DNA of 64,000 nucleotides. Origin: Macrothele yani. Taxonomy: Eukaryota > Arthropoda > Arachnida > Araneae > Macrothelidae. How positions within the stretch are numbered: position 1 is the first letter of the stretch; the number at the start of each line of letters is the position of its first letter. The translations under genes and the position numbers were made by a program. The notes beneath the pieces are model-generated. The model searched no databases. It worked only from the letters and a program-made list of their open reading frames with translations, and had not been told where the DNA came from. The stretch lies in NCBI GenBank assembly GCA_039090855.1, contig CM076997.1:159928709-159992708 (forward strand), written 5' to 3'. Shown here piece after piece: positions 55,373 to 64,000 of this stretch.

Positions 55373-56290
55373 CGTTATCCCAGCGGTAGAGTGATACGAA
55401 ATGTAGGGCCCGAATCATTTATTCTAGAAGCGTCCAAATTTTCGTATCACTCACCACTGGAATGACTTTTGTCTCAGGAAAGTCACCCCAGTGGTAGAGT
55501 GATATGAAACGTTGGGCCCTAATCATTTGTCCCAGATGCGTTCAACGTTTCATATCAATCTACCACTGTAGTGACTTTTGTGCCAGAAAAGTCATCCCAG
55601 CCGTAGAGTGATATAAAACGTTGCACTCTATCTTTTATCAGAGATGTGTTCAACGTTTCATATTACCCTAAAACTGGAGTGACTTTTGTGCCTGAAAAGT
55701 CACCCGGTGGTAGAGTGATACGAAACGTTGTTCCAGATGCCTCCAACGCTTCGTATCACCACCCTACCACTGGAGGGACTATTTTCTCAGAAAAGTCACC
55801 CCAGTGGTAGAGTGATACGGGACGTTACGCCATAATCATTTGTTCCAGATGCGTCTAACGTTTCGTATCACTCTACCACTGGAGTGACTTTGGTGCCAGA
55901 AAAGTCACTCCAGTGGTATAGTGATAACTAAGGATGGACCCTAATAATTTATCCCAGAAGCGTCAAAAGTTTCGTTCACTCTCCCACTGAAGTGACTTAG
56001 GTGCCAGAAAAGTCAACCCAGTGGTAGAGTGATACGAATATTGGGCCCTAACCATTTGTCCCTGATGCGTCCAACGTTTTGTATCACTCTACCACTGGAG
56101 CGACTTTGGTGCCAGAAAAGTCACTCCAGTGGTAGAGTGATACGAATATTGGACCCTAACCATTTGTCCTAGATGCGTCTGACGTTTTGTGTCACTCTAC
56201 CACTGGAGTGACTTTTGTCGAAAAAAGTCACCCCAGTGGTAGAGGGATACAAAACGCTGGGCCTTAATCATTTGTCCCAGATGCGTCATT
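55373..56290. repeat. Satellite of hairpin-forming monomers, about 107 bp
   Basis: Nine units, located by AGTGGTAGAGTGATACGAAA-like blocks near 55382, 55490, 55600, 55706, 55803, 55910, 56018, 56128 and 56235. Each unit contains this block and, about 30 bp later, its reverse complement (TTTCGTATCACTCTACCACT), then GGAGTGACTTTTGTGCCAGA as linker. Every monomer can therefore fold into a hairpin with roughly 30-bp arms. The last unit is cut by the truncated SINE-A. Confidence 0.88.
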
Positions 56291-56312
56291 TGAATTCCGC
56301 GTGACGCATAGA

Positions 56313-56452
56313 TTGTGTGCTTGTATTACGCTATGGCTCTCCCCCTTCCCTAGAACCAGTGGTGTCAAATTAAGGACGGGCGAATGTTTACAACCCACTG
56401 AGTTGCTCACAGTGATTGTTGAACCCCCGAACAAAAAATGAAAAAAAAAAAA
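56313..56452 (+). mobile_element. SINE-A copy, 5'-truncated
   Basis: Only the body is present: TTGTGTGCTTGTATTACG, GGCTCTCCCCCTTCCCTAGA and CCACTGAGTTGCTCACAG, then an interrupted A tail. The tRNA-like head is missing. Confidence 0.78.
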
Positions 56453-56840
56453 TAGAAAACCTGTTTTACTGCACATAATGATGAAGATATTTCCACGAAC
56501 GTAGGGCACTAAAAGCTTCCTTCTCAATTTGTAGCACATTTTGAGAGTAAAGGTAAGGATGCCTATCAAGAGGTACGCTGGTAGGCAAATTTGGATCATT
56601 TGCATGTCTGGCATGTATGCAAATGTTGAACAAAATTCCAATTTTCCTGGATTGGGTAATGCCACCTACTAAATGGTTATCTTACATAGCGGAAATGCAA
56701 TGAATGGAAGTACAGAGGTATTTTATCGACCATCTACCTTCCTAACGAAACATATATTATCCAATAACAGGTGACTTTTCAAAAAAAGGAATGCTCTGAA
56801 AATATGCATGTGCTCGTTAAAATTGTACACGCACACCGGC
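56453..56840. other. Unassigned DNA
   Basis: No supported gene or repeat between the truncated SINE-A and Tc1 transposon H. Confidence 0.35.
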
Positions 56841-58089
56841 CACTGAATTAGAAATCTTTATGTAGATGTATGTTAACGTTACTTACGCAGCGTATATTCA
56901 AATTACATGGTCACGCGAGTCATCACATGATCTAGGCAAATATTTAAGAGTGCATCTCATCAGTAGTGTTGATCACAATGGGAAAAACAAAGGTTGTTTT
57001 GGAGTTAGAGCTTATTTTAAATGCCAGTTCAGTCGGAGCAAATATTTTGAAAAAAAAAAAGCAGAGCTGATTGGTTTCTCAAAAAGTGAGAGATCCCGGG
57101 TTTTTAATCAGTGGAAACATAACCCACATTGCTTATGTAACAGGCATAACTGAGGCGCGACGATAATCTGAAAGGAACGGGATCGCCGTCGTCTGAGAAG
57201 TCTTGTAAGTTGAAACAGGACTTCTTGTATGCAGCAGTTGACCGAAGTATTCACCGAAGGCTGTTCCCGATCCGCATCTCAGCGAACTATGCGCAGGGAA
57301 TTGAATAGGATCGGTACTGGCAGTTGTATGCCTAAACGGAAACCATTTACTTTGGCGAAGAACCGGAAAGTTCGTCTACAGTGGTTTCAGGAACATCGTG
57401 ACTGGACCCTGAAAGACTGGTAAAAAAGTCATGTAGTCCGGAGTCGCTGTGCACCTTGTTCTGTACCGACTTTAGGTAGAGAGTTTGGCGGACGCCCGAT
57501 AAAGCAATGGACCCAGCGCTTGCGTTGTAAACTCAATTTAAGGTTCTACAGGTGGTGTCATGGTGTATGCACGTTCTTTTAGTACGAAAAGGGTCCTCTG
57601 ATATTGCTGAAAGGCAGGGTGTCCTCCAAATATTACCTCAACCTTGTCGCGGATCAAGTGCATTTTGCAATGTTGACTTTTTATCCAGCAGGTTATGGCT
57701 CTTTCATGGACAACAATGCTACTGTCCATTGCACAAGATGTGTTCAGCAAGCATGAAAGCGACAGCTACTATCTTTCCTAGCCATGACTAAGCCCTAACT
57801 GAGTCCCGTTAACAATGTGTGGGACATATTAGAAAAACAGATCCGGGAGCAAAGTCCTTTTCCGTCAAATCTTAGCCAGATAAAGGACTGTTTGCTCAAC
57901 GCCTGGTATGCTGTAAATACACTCCAGCTTTTGTGGAATCTAAGCCAAAGCGCAGATGTGATGAAATTCTGGCTAAAAGATGTCCAACTCCGTATTTAAT
58001 TACAGTTACTAATTTAGTGCCCGGTATGTGCACGTTGCGTAAGTATCATTTGCGTGCATTTGTACAGTATAAAGGTTTCTAATTCAGTG
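56841..58089 (+). mobile_element. Tc1-like transposon H, old copy
   Basis: The left end CACTGAATTAGAAATCTTTA and the minus-strand right end CACTGAATTAGAAACCTTTA form inverted repeats of about 25 bp. The flanking TA is no longer visible. Length is 1249 bp. Confidence 0.82.
56978..57999 (+). pseudogene. Tc1 transposase H, heavily decayed
   Basis: The start MGKTKVVLELE at 56978 fits a Tc1 N-terminus. Many stops and shifts follow. Recognisable pieces are RKPFTLAKNRKVRLQWFQEH then RDWTLKDW (57229-57423), MDNNATVHCT (second catalytic block, near 57705), VNNVWDILEKQIREQ (third block with the PIEH replaced) and a C-terminus ending LKDVQLRI. The first catalytic block is lost. Confidence 0.7.
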
Positions 58090-58664
58090 GACGTATGTAT
58101 TTCCCCAGTCAGGATATAAGAGGTGTTTAATTTTTCTTCATATTTCACCCGGCATCCTATATGGGGCATTGGACCTTCTTTTCATATTTCTTCAGTCGTA
58201 CCATAAAACGGTTGGTTCAACGTTGTTATTATGTCGATCAATAGATGTAGCCGGTTGTTAAAAATCAGATGAGGAATCGATTCCTTTCAACTCCTTGACA
58301 CACAGAATTTAAAGCTTCTTTTACGAAGACTTTTAAGGATTAATTTGAATTCTTTTTTTCCCAAGAGAAACACAAGCTGTATTGCAAGAAAATGGTGGTC
58401 CAACACCATATGTTCCATATCAATGAAATTTCCGTTATCATTAATAATACCTTTATCCGTATTCATTTATTCCACTTACGAGGAAAATGCGGATAACAAA
58501 ATCGGAAAACACTGTGAAAATCTTGGCTATGCTCGCACATATGCGATGAAAAGGGAACTTCTCTGCTGCAATTTACAGAGACGAAAATGTCTTGTTCAAA
58601 GATTAATAGACCAGTCAAGACATAACATAAAGATGTCAGTTTTTTAATGACATTTTTGAGTTTA
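58090..58664. other. Unassigned DNA
   Basis: No supported gene. The 100-residue plus-strand frame at 58345-58647 has no recognisable domain. Confidence 0.35.
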
Positions 58665-58937
58665 AGTTGTGCTTCGTGCAAACAAGAAAGATCGGAAACG
58701 AAACTCATGGATCAGGAAAATGACAAGAGTAGATGGCATAATGATTAAAATAAAGACCCTCAAATGGCAATGGGCTGGGCATATTGCTAGAAGAACTGAC
58801 CACCGTTGGACAACTGAAATACCAAATTGGATATCAAGTGACAGGATAAAGCACAGAAGACCTCGTGGGAGATAAGTCGATGAAATTAGAAAATATGCCG
58901 CAGTGATATGAAAGACAATTGCTCGAAAGAAAGAGAA

Positions 58938-58978
<41 letters not shown>

Positions 58979-59263
58979 AAGAGAGAGAGAGAGAGCGAAA
59001 GAGAGAGAGCGAGAGGAGAGAGAGTGATAGAGAGCAGAGAGAGTGAGAAAGAGAGAGAGAGAGAGAGAGTGAGAGAGAGAGCAGAGAGAGTGAGAGAGCA
59101 GAGAGAGTGAGAAACAGAGAGAGAGAGAGAGAGAGAGTGAGAGAGAGAGAGAGAGTGAGAGAGAGAGCAGAGAGAGTGAGAAGAGCAGAGTGAGAGAGAG
59201 AGAGATGAGTGAGAGTGAGAGAGCAGAGAGAGTGAGAGAGCAGAGAGAGTGAGAGGAGAGAGA

Positions 59264-59294
<31 letters not shown>

Positions 59295-59395
59295 TGAGAG
59301 AAAGAGAGAGAGCTAGATAGAGAGAGTGAGAGTTGTGAAGAAACTTGAGAGAGGCCTACACCCAACAGTGGATTGATAATGATTGATGATGATAA
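58665..59395 (+). pseudogene. RTE 3' fragment split by (GA)n
   Basis: The frame reads DRKRNSWIRKMTRVDGIMIK, LKWQWAGHIARRTDHRWTTE and HRRPRGR, the C-terminal module of the RTE protein, at higher divergence than the three long copies. Coding similarity stops near 58925 at a large GA repeat. It resumes near 59338 with AAACTTGAGAGAGGCCTACA and CAGTGGATTGATAATG, the last codons and tail of the RTE. The fragment is therefore an old, 5'-truncated RTE in which a microsatellite expanded. Confidence 0.8.
58928..59330. repeat. Imperfect (GA)n microsatellite, about 400 bp
   Basis: A long GAGA tract broken by GAGT, GAGC and CAGAGAGAGT variants. It lies within the RTE fragment. Serine- or glutamate/arginine-rich frames through it on either strand are not genes. 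Confidence 0.92.
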
Positions 59396-61069
59396 TGTTG
59401 ATTTTATAGAAGAAACAAGTGTAATAAATGAAAACAAATCAACATTGCGCTTTTTCGTGTGAACCGAAGCACTTTGTTTTTGAAAAGTGACTTAAGTTTA
59501 AAGAATTGTAATCAGCAAGAGATAAAAAATTGCGAGCAAAATTATTTGGTGCTTCAATACTTTTACAAACACAACACCAGAAAATACTCGTAGGAATATT
59601 TTGGACGAAAGTGAGATGGCAATTAAGCCATTTCAACACGCTTGAAGAAAATATTTATTGCTCATTTCATTTAGCGATTTCTGTTACAGGAATATTTTGT
59701 GTCGACGCAAAAGGAAAGAAGCTTGCAGAATACCAAAAACGAATGAAATGATTTGTTTGGAAACATACCTGCACGGGGGTTCTCATTATAAAAAAAGTAC
59801 GTCATAGAAAAGTGCTTGTTTGCAAGTTCAGAAGAAAAGACTGCAGAATTTCGATCAATACTTTCTTAGAAGCTTGCATAGAAAATGGATCGTCTTTGGA
59901 AAAACCCAAATATCGTAAACATTAATTTTCAACTTGCTGTAAGAATGAATTGTAGAGACATCCCTGAGATCCCAAAACATAAGAGCAAAATATTAGCGGT
60001 TGAAACGAAAATGAAAAATAACCCAATAAATTATTTTTGTTCATCGTTACGTGAACAATCATTTAAAGCCTGTAAGACGGACGAGTAATTCTCTTTTTCC
60101 ATTCCAGATTTTTTTATTATCAGCTCTGGAATTTATTCGAGATAGCAGAGGTGGAAATGGGAAGAAAAAGGGAGCAGAAAATGCACATACCATAATAACA
60201 AGAAGTTTTTGCGGAAAAAAAATTAGGAAAAGGAAAGAGTTAAACAAGTACTGTATGTATCACGAATATGTAATGGAAAAATATAAAGTAATGCAAACTG
60301 TCAAGTTTTCAACGTAAGTATTCAGAAACCTGTATAATTACTTTTGCACATTTTTTAATTTTATTTTTCACTCTCGCATTTTTGTCATGTACTTAGTTAC
60401 ATCACTGAATAAGAAAGGGTCGAAGTTTCACTTTTTTCCCCCGTATCTCTCTTCATGTCTTCTCTTTCCTAATGCTCCATGCCTCCTGCATTTATTAACT
60501 GATAAAACAATACATCTTCATGTAACAATCAAATCATGAGGCAGCTTTCTGACCATTAATGTACTGGATTTGAAGCTTAAGGCAAAACATTTCTTACTTA
60601 GCTGGCAGGCATGCTAGCTAGCTTTTCTTTCTTAGTTTGATTTTTATGAAATATAGAGCGGTAGACGAAGCTGGTATTATCAGGCTGAAATTAGTGTACA
60701 GATGCAAAACTAACTGCTAGGGAGCTTTGTCGAAATACCTGAGATTATTCATTCACGTGCAACACCAGGTGAGATATACAAATGTCTAAAGATTTCTGCA
60801 GTTTTCTTTTCCGAGGAACTGTGACGCACACTTAACCGTCCTTTTTTGTTTACCTACCCTTATGTATATTTTGCTTACCTCCTGTCATGCTGCTTGCACT
60901 AAATGTCACGTCGGAGCTCCCAAGAGTTTATTCTTTTTCTATTCCTTGGCGGCCAGTCAAGTCAAATAGCTTTGAGTGAAAACAGAGAGATCTGTAAGGC
61001 ACTGTAATGTGGTCACGGGGCTATGGAAACAATGACTGATAAAGAGGAACATCGTAGAAAGTGTGCAAA
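59396..61069. other. Unassigned AT-rich DNA
   Basis: About 1.7 kb with only short frames lacking motifs. No repeat structure was seen. Confidence 0.4.
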
Positions 61070-61570
61070 AGGGTTCCATGCCAGTTAGTCCAGGATCATT
61101 GAGACCAAAGTGTTGAAGTGTATAGAGATCTGTGGTGAATGCTTTATGCGAACCAGGAAACATTTCTTCTTAATGTGGTTACTGAAGATGAAACCTTGGC
61201 ATTCTTTTATGACCTACAGAGAACCGCACAGTCTACGGATTGGCGGCACAAAATCTCGTCCAGACCTTAGAATTTCAAAACGGAGCCTTCAACAGTAACA
61301 ATAACAAAACGTGATGGTGACAATTTTCTGGGATGTCAGACGCATCACTCTTGTTGATATTCTTAAACAAGGTGGTACTATTAAAGAGGCTCAGGGAAGG
61401 TTTCCGTAAGAAAAAACCAGGCATACCTCTTTGTTTTGTTCTCCTATACCATGACAACGATTGAACTTACACCCCACCTGAAACATCTCTGGCTATTGCC
61501 AAAATGGGTTAGAAAGTATTTCCGTCTTATAGCCCTAATTTGGCACCGCACCGTTCCGGTCACACGAAGT
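61070..61570 (+). pseudogene. mariner-like transposase fossil
   Basis: Across shifting frames the plus strand shows FLLNVVTEDETLAFFYDLQ with the first catalytic aspartate block (near 61155-61220), QSTDWRHKISSRP, VMVTIFWDVRRITLVDILKQ (near 61310-61370), YHDND (second block, near 61447) and SYSPNLAP (near 61533). In the last block the usual aspartate of SPDLAP is asparagine. The order and spacing match DD34D mariners. Terminal repeats were not found, so the limits are approximate. Confidence 0.68.
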
Positions 61571-62231
61571 AAATTCTCCGTTGTCAATGTTTGAAGATAC
61601 AGATAAAGTTAGATATGCTGTGAGATTCTGGACCAAATAACAGTCAGCAAAGTTTTTCCGAACTGGTCACACATGCTCGGCTTAAAAGTAGCCGAAATGC
61701 TTGATTTATCACAAGCACTGCTTTGAAAAACTTCATTATATTCAGAAGATTTCAATGTACGTTTCTACCAAATTTCAGTAACATATCTCAACATACGGAG
61801 GAGTTACCCGAGAAGAGGCATTACTTTTAGGATAACCCTCGTGCATTGAGATGTGACTTCATTTGAAACACCCTTATATTAAATGGGAACTCAAAGGAAA
61901 TATCGATATTGAAATAAAATTGTATGAACGAAATGGGTCTAGCGAATGTTGAATCAAAAGCTGTCTACTTAAAAAAAAGCATTACTAATTTATCGCATTT
62001 CAGAACTTAACAAAAGTTTACTATTACATACAAGTCTTTTTTCTCAAAATTTCTGTGCCTTTATTTGATTAAAATGGAAGAACGATGGCCAAATTATTTA
62101 TTTGGATGAATTCGGAATTTTTTAAAACATTATTAGGAGACATCTGTTGTTGTTTTTTTTAACTCAGAACAGAATTTCCATCTTCGAAAAGATCGCCTCA
62201 AAAGTTTGATATCTGGTATTCTTACTATCTA
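61571..62231. other. Unassigned DNA
   Basis: Possibly the rest of the mariner fossil, but no motif could be recognised. No gene is supported. Confidence 0.3.
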
Positions 62232-62233
62232 TA

Positions 62234-63447
62234 CACTGAAGAGCAATTGAATTAGAGATACCTGTTTACTAACGTGTAGCACCACCTTTCGCCCTGATGA
62301 CGGCGGCGATTCGTCTCGGCATGGACTCGACAAGACACCGGAAGCGTTGGGAAGCCATACGGATCCACGACCCCTGAACAAGCTCCCACAGGTCACGAAG
62401 ATTTGATGGAGGGGGTTCAGAGCCTCGAGCATCTCTCTCGATGGCATTCCAGATGTGCTCGATGGGATTGAGGTCAGATGACCTCGCTGGTCAAGGAAGT
62501 GAGGTCACATCGGTGGAGTGTTCATTCAACCATTCGGATACAATTTGGGAGCGATGGCATGGTGCATTGTCTTGTTGCAGGATGAGGTCCCCAGTGGGAT
62601 GTTGAAGACGCACAAACGGGAGCAAATGGTCTTTCAGGATACCCCGGTAACGTTGACCTGTGAGGGACGATGTCACACGTACCAGGGGTCCCATTTCATT
62701 CCACGTAAACAGTCCCCAGACGAGAATGCCACCCCCAACAGCTTGAAGAGTACCCTGCTGGCAAGAAGGATCCATCGCTTCACGTGGTTTGCGCCGTACT
62801 CGTATCGTGCCACCCGCATGTACCGACGTGAATCTCGACTCATCAGTCCAGGCAACATTTTCCCACATGTCTAGGGTCAAACGGCGATGTTCCCGCGCCC
62901 ATGCCAATCTTTGCACCATATGATGTGCGATCAGCAGCGGTACTCTCGTGGGACGATGACTTCTGTACCCCATAGCGAGGAGATGGTTCTGGATGGTGTG
63001 GCTGCTTACACATTTCTGTGCACCAGCGTTAAATTGCAGAGTGATTTCTTGCACTGTGGTCCGTCTATCCGCTGTTACAATGCGAGCTAGCCGACGATGA
63101 TCCCGCTCATCCACACGCAGTTGTCCACGGCAGTTTGCCCTTGCAGGGATGGTTTTACCGGATTCGATGTACTCACGGTGCACCCGTGACACAGTGGCTC
63201 GTGAAAATCCCAGTGCCTGTATGACTTTCCAGATGGAGTGGCCCATTCGTCGTGCCCCGACAATTTTCGCACGATCAAATGCGCTTAGATCCTTCGTCTT
63301 ACCCATACTGCGTCCGACTTTTAGTGATTCCCGTCGCATCAGTCCTTATACTGTCGGATTGCTGCACGTCCTGTCGCTTCCGTTTACAAGGCCGCCCACA
63401 GCGCCACATTTGACGCCAGCTGTCTATAATTTAATTGCTCTTCAGTA
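62234..63447 (-). mobile_element. Tc1-like transposon D, copy 2
   Basis: The left end is CACTGAAGAGCAATTGAATT. The right end on the minus strand is TACTGAAGAGCAATTAAATT, with the outermost C replaced by T. TA flanks both ends (62232-62233 and 63448-63449). It interrupts a dispersed repeat also present near 38195-38300. Confidence 0.9.
62269..63306 (-). pseudogene. Tc1 transposase D2, single nonsense codon
   Basis: From MGKTKDLSAFDRAKIVGARR at 63306 to the stop at 62269-62271 is 346 codons in one frame, with only one interruption: TGA at codon 272 (62491-62493). Copy D1 has tryptophan there (SLPWPG). Domains in order: helix-turn-helix with VIQALGFSRATVSRVHREYI, second DNA-binding part with CVSSHTIQNHLLAMGYRSHR, WTDESRFTSVH, LQQDNAPCHRSQ and, after the stop, SSDLNPIEHIWNAIERDARG. 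The C-terminus is ESMPRRIAAVIRAKGGATR. It has fewer lesions than any other full-length Tc1 gene in the window. Confidence 0.88.
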
Positions 63448-63449
63448 TA

Positions 63450-64000
63450 AAAGAAGAAAGATGACACTGAATTTTTGGTTGTGATGAGCAGGTCTTTTGA
63501 ATCGTTTCTGACACAATATTTCAAAGCACATTTTTAAAAAATCCCAAAATTCAGCGAAAGATGAAAAAACTTTCACCACCGAGGAAAACACTAAACATAA
63601 TTTAAAATACGCAACGTCAGTTGGCTTATTCATAGCGCATAGAACAGATTACAGAAAAAAATCTACAAAATTTCTAAATTTGATAGAACATCTACAAATA
63701 GAAACAACTACTTACTCCCTCTGAAAAATGAAAACTGCTGTACGAAAACTAAAAACTGCTCTTAGAAGTCTCTTATAGAGGAAGATATTCGAGGCGAAAG
63801 GGTTTTTCAAATCGAAAAATTAGAAGAAGAGGTATAAAAGGTAGACAGCGAACTCCTTCCTTGAAAAAACCGTCTGGTTGATGTGCGAAAGCTTGGAAAC
63901 TTTGGATTTTGTTTTATGCCAATGAATTTGGATTTCTATTATAGTTTCACTCTTTAAGTAAAACTCCAATGCTCTCTTACTCTAACAGAGTTTCAGCAAA
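63450..64000. repeat. Dispersed repeat related to the 38 kb satellite
   Basis: GAAGAAAGATGACACTGAAT and TCTTTTGAATCGTTTCTGAC match the sequence near 38195-38270. TTTTTCAAATCG with ATTAGAAGAAGAGGTAT near 63810 matches the satellite module. No gene is seen. Confidence 0.55.

Noticed and set aside
55373..56290. Regularly spaced palindromic repeats resembling a CRISPR array
   Set aside because: The spacers are themselves similar between units, units drift in length and sequence, no cas gene is nearby and the setting is eukaryotic. It is a satellite.
58886..59437. Serine/leucine-rich 183-residue minus-strand frame
   Set aside because: It is the translation of the (GA)n microsatellite complement.
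1..64000. Bacterial or organellar contamination
   Set aside because: Tc1/mariner, RTE, PLE, Helitron and SINE insertions throughout, with nested target duplications, indicate nuclear animal DNA.

Overview
This window looks like intergenic DNA from a repeat-rich metazoan genome, most likely an arthropod. It is AT-rich and I found no intact host gene, rRNA, functional tRNA or bacterial-type operon. Nearly every reading frame longer than about 100 residues belongs to a decaying transposable element or lies antisense to one. The mix is many Tc1-like families, a DUF4817-type relative, RTE retrotransposons, Penelope-like elements (PLEs) with GIY-YIG nucleases, a Helitron, tRNA-derived SINEs, foldback elements and satellites. 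That mix suits arachnids, myriapods, crustaceans or some insects. I cannot name a species from sequence alone.

Layout. 1-5 kb: three Tc1-like elements in a row. 5.0-6.8 kb: PLE1, bounded by inverted repeats. 7.3-8.3 kb: a hairpin MITE and an 82-bp satellite. 8.56-9.78 kb: a Tc1 copy (family D). 11.7 kb: SINE-A. 12.85-17.74 kb: a hAT-like element with an 8-bp target duplication, split by a full-length RTE. 19.35-22.27 kb: a 5'-truncated RTE on the minus strand. 22.5-23.5 kb: MITE copy A carrying a second SINE. 25.8-27.05 kb: a Tc1 copy. 27.1-28.0 kb: a foldback element. 28.46-35.9 kb: a probable GIN/Ginger-type transposon holding MITE copy B (itself holding a foldback), PLE2 and a Tc1 element. 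35.9-37.6 kb: a Tc1 with a duplicated DNA-binding region. 38.3-42.5 kb: two satellites, a foldback and SINE-A. 43.05-44.6 kb: a chimera of two transposon families. 46.2-47.5 kb: a DUF4817-type element. 48.33-54.6 kb: a Helitron whose terminal hairpin contains a nearly intact RTE. 55.4-56.3 kb: a satellite of hairpin monomers. 56.8-58.1 kb: a Tc1 remnant. 58.7-59.4 kb: an RTE fragment split by (GA)n. 61.1-61.6 kb: a mariner fossil. 62.2-63.4 kb: a second family-D Tc1, spoiled by a single stop codon.

The nesting gives relative ages. The GIN-like element is older than PLE2, which cuts its tail with a 12-bp duplication. The Helitron is older than the RTE in its hairpin. The hAT-like element is older than the RTE inside it. 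MITEs A and B serve as empty-site controls for each other's insertions.

The most interesting signal is a recurrent hammerhead-ribozyme-like motif (CTGATGA, hairpin, GAAA, then an NUH triplet). It occurs in both PLEs and, in degraded form, in two foldback elements that look like PLE-derived non-autonomous relatives. No unambiguous new host system was found.
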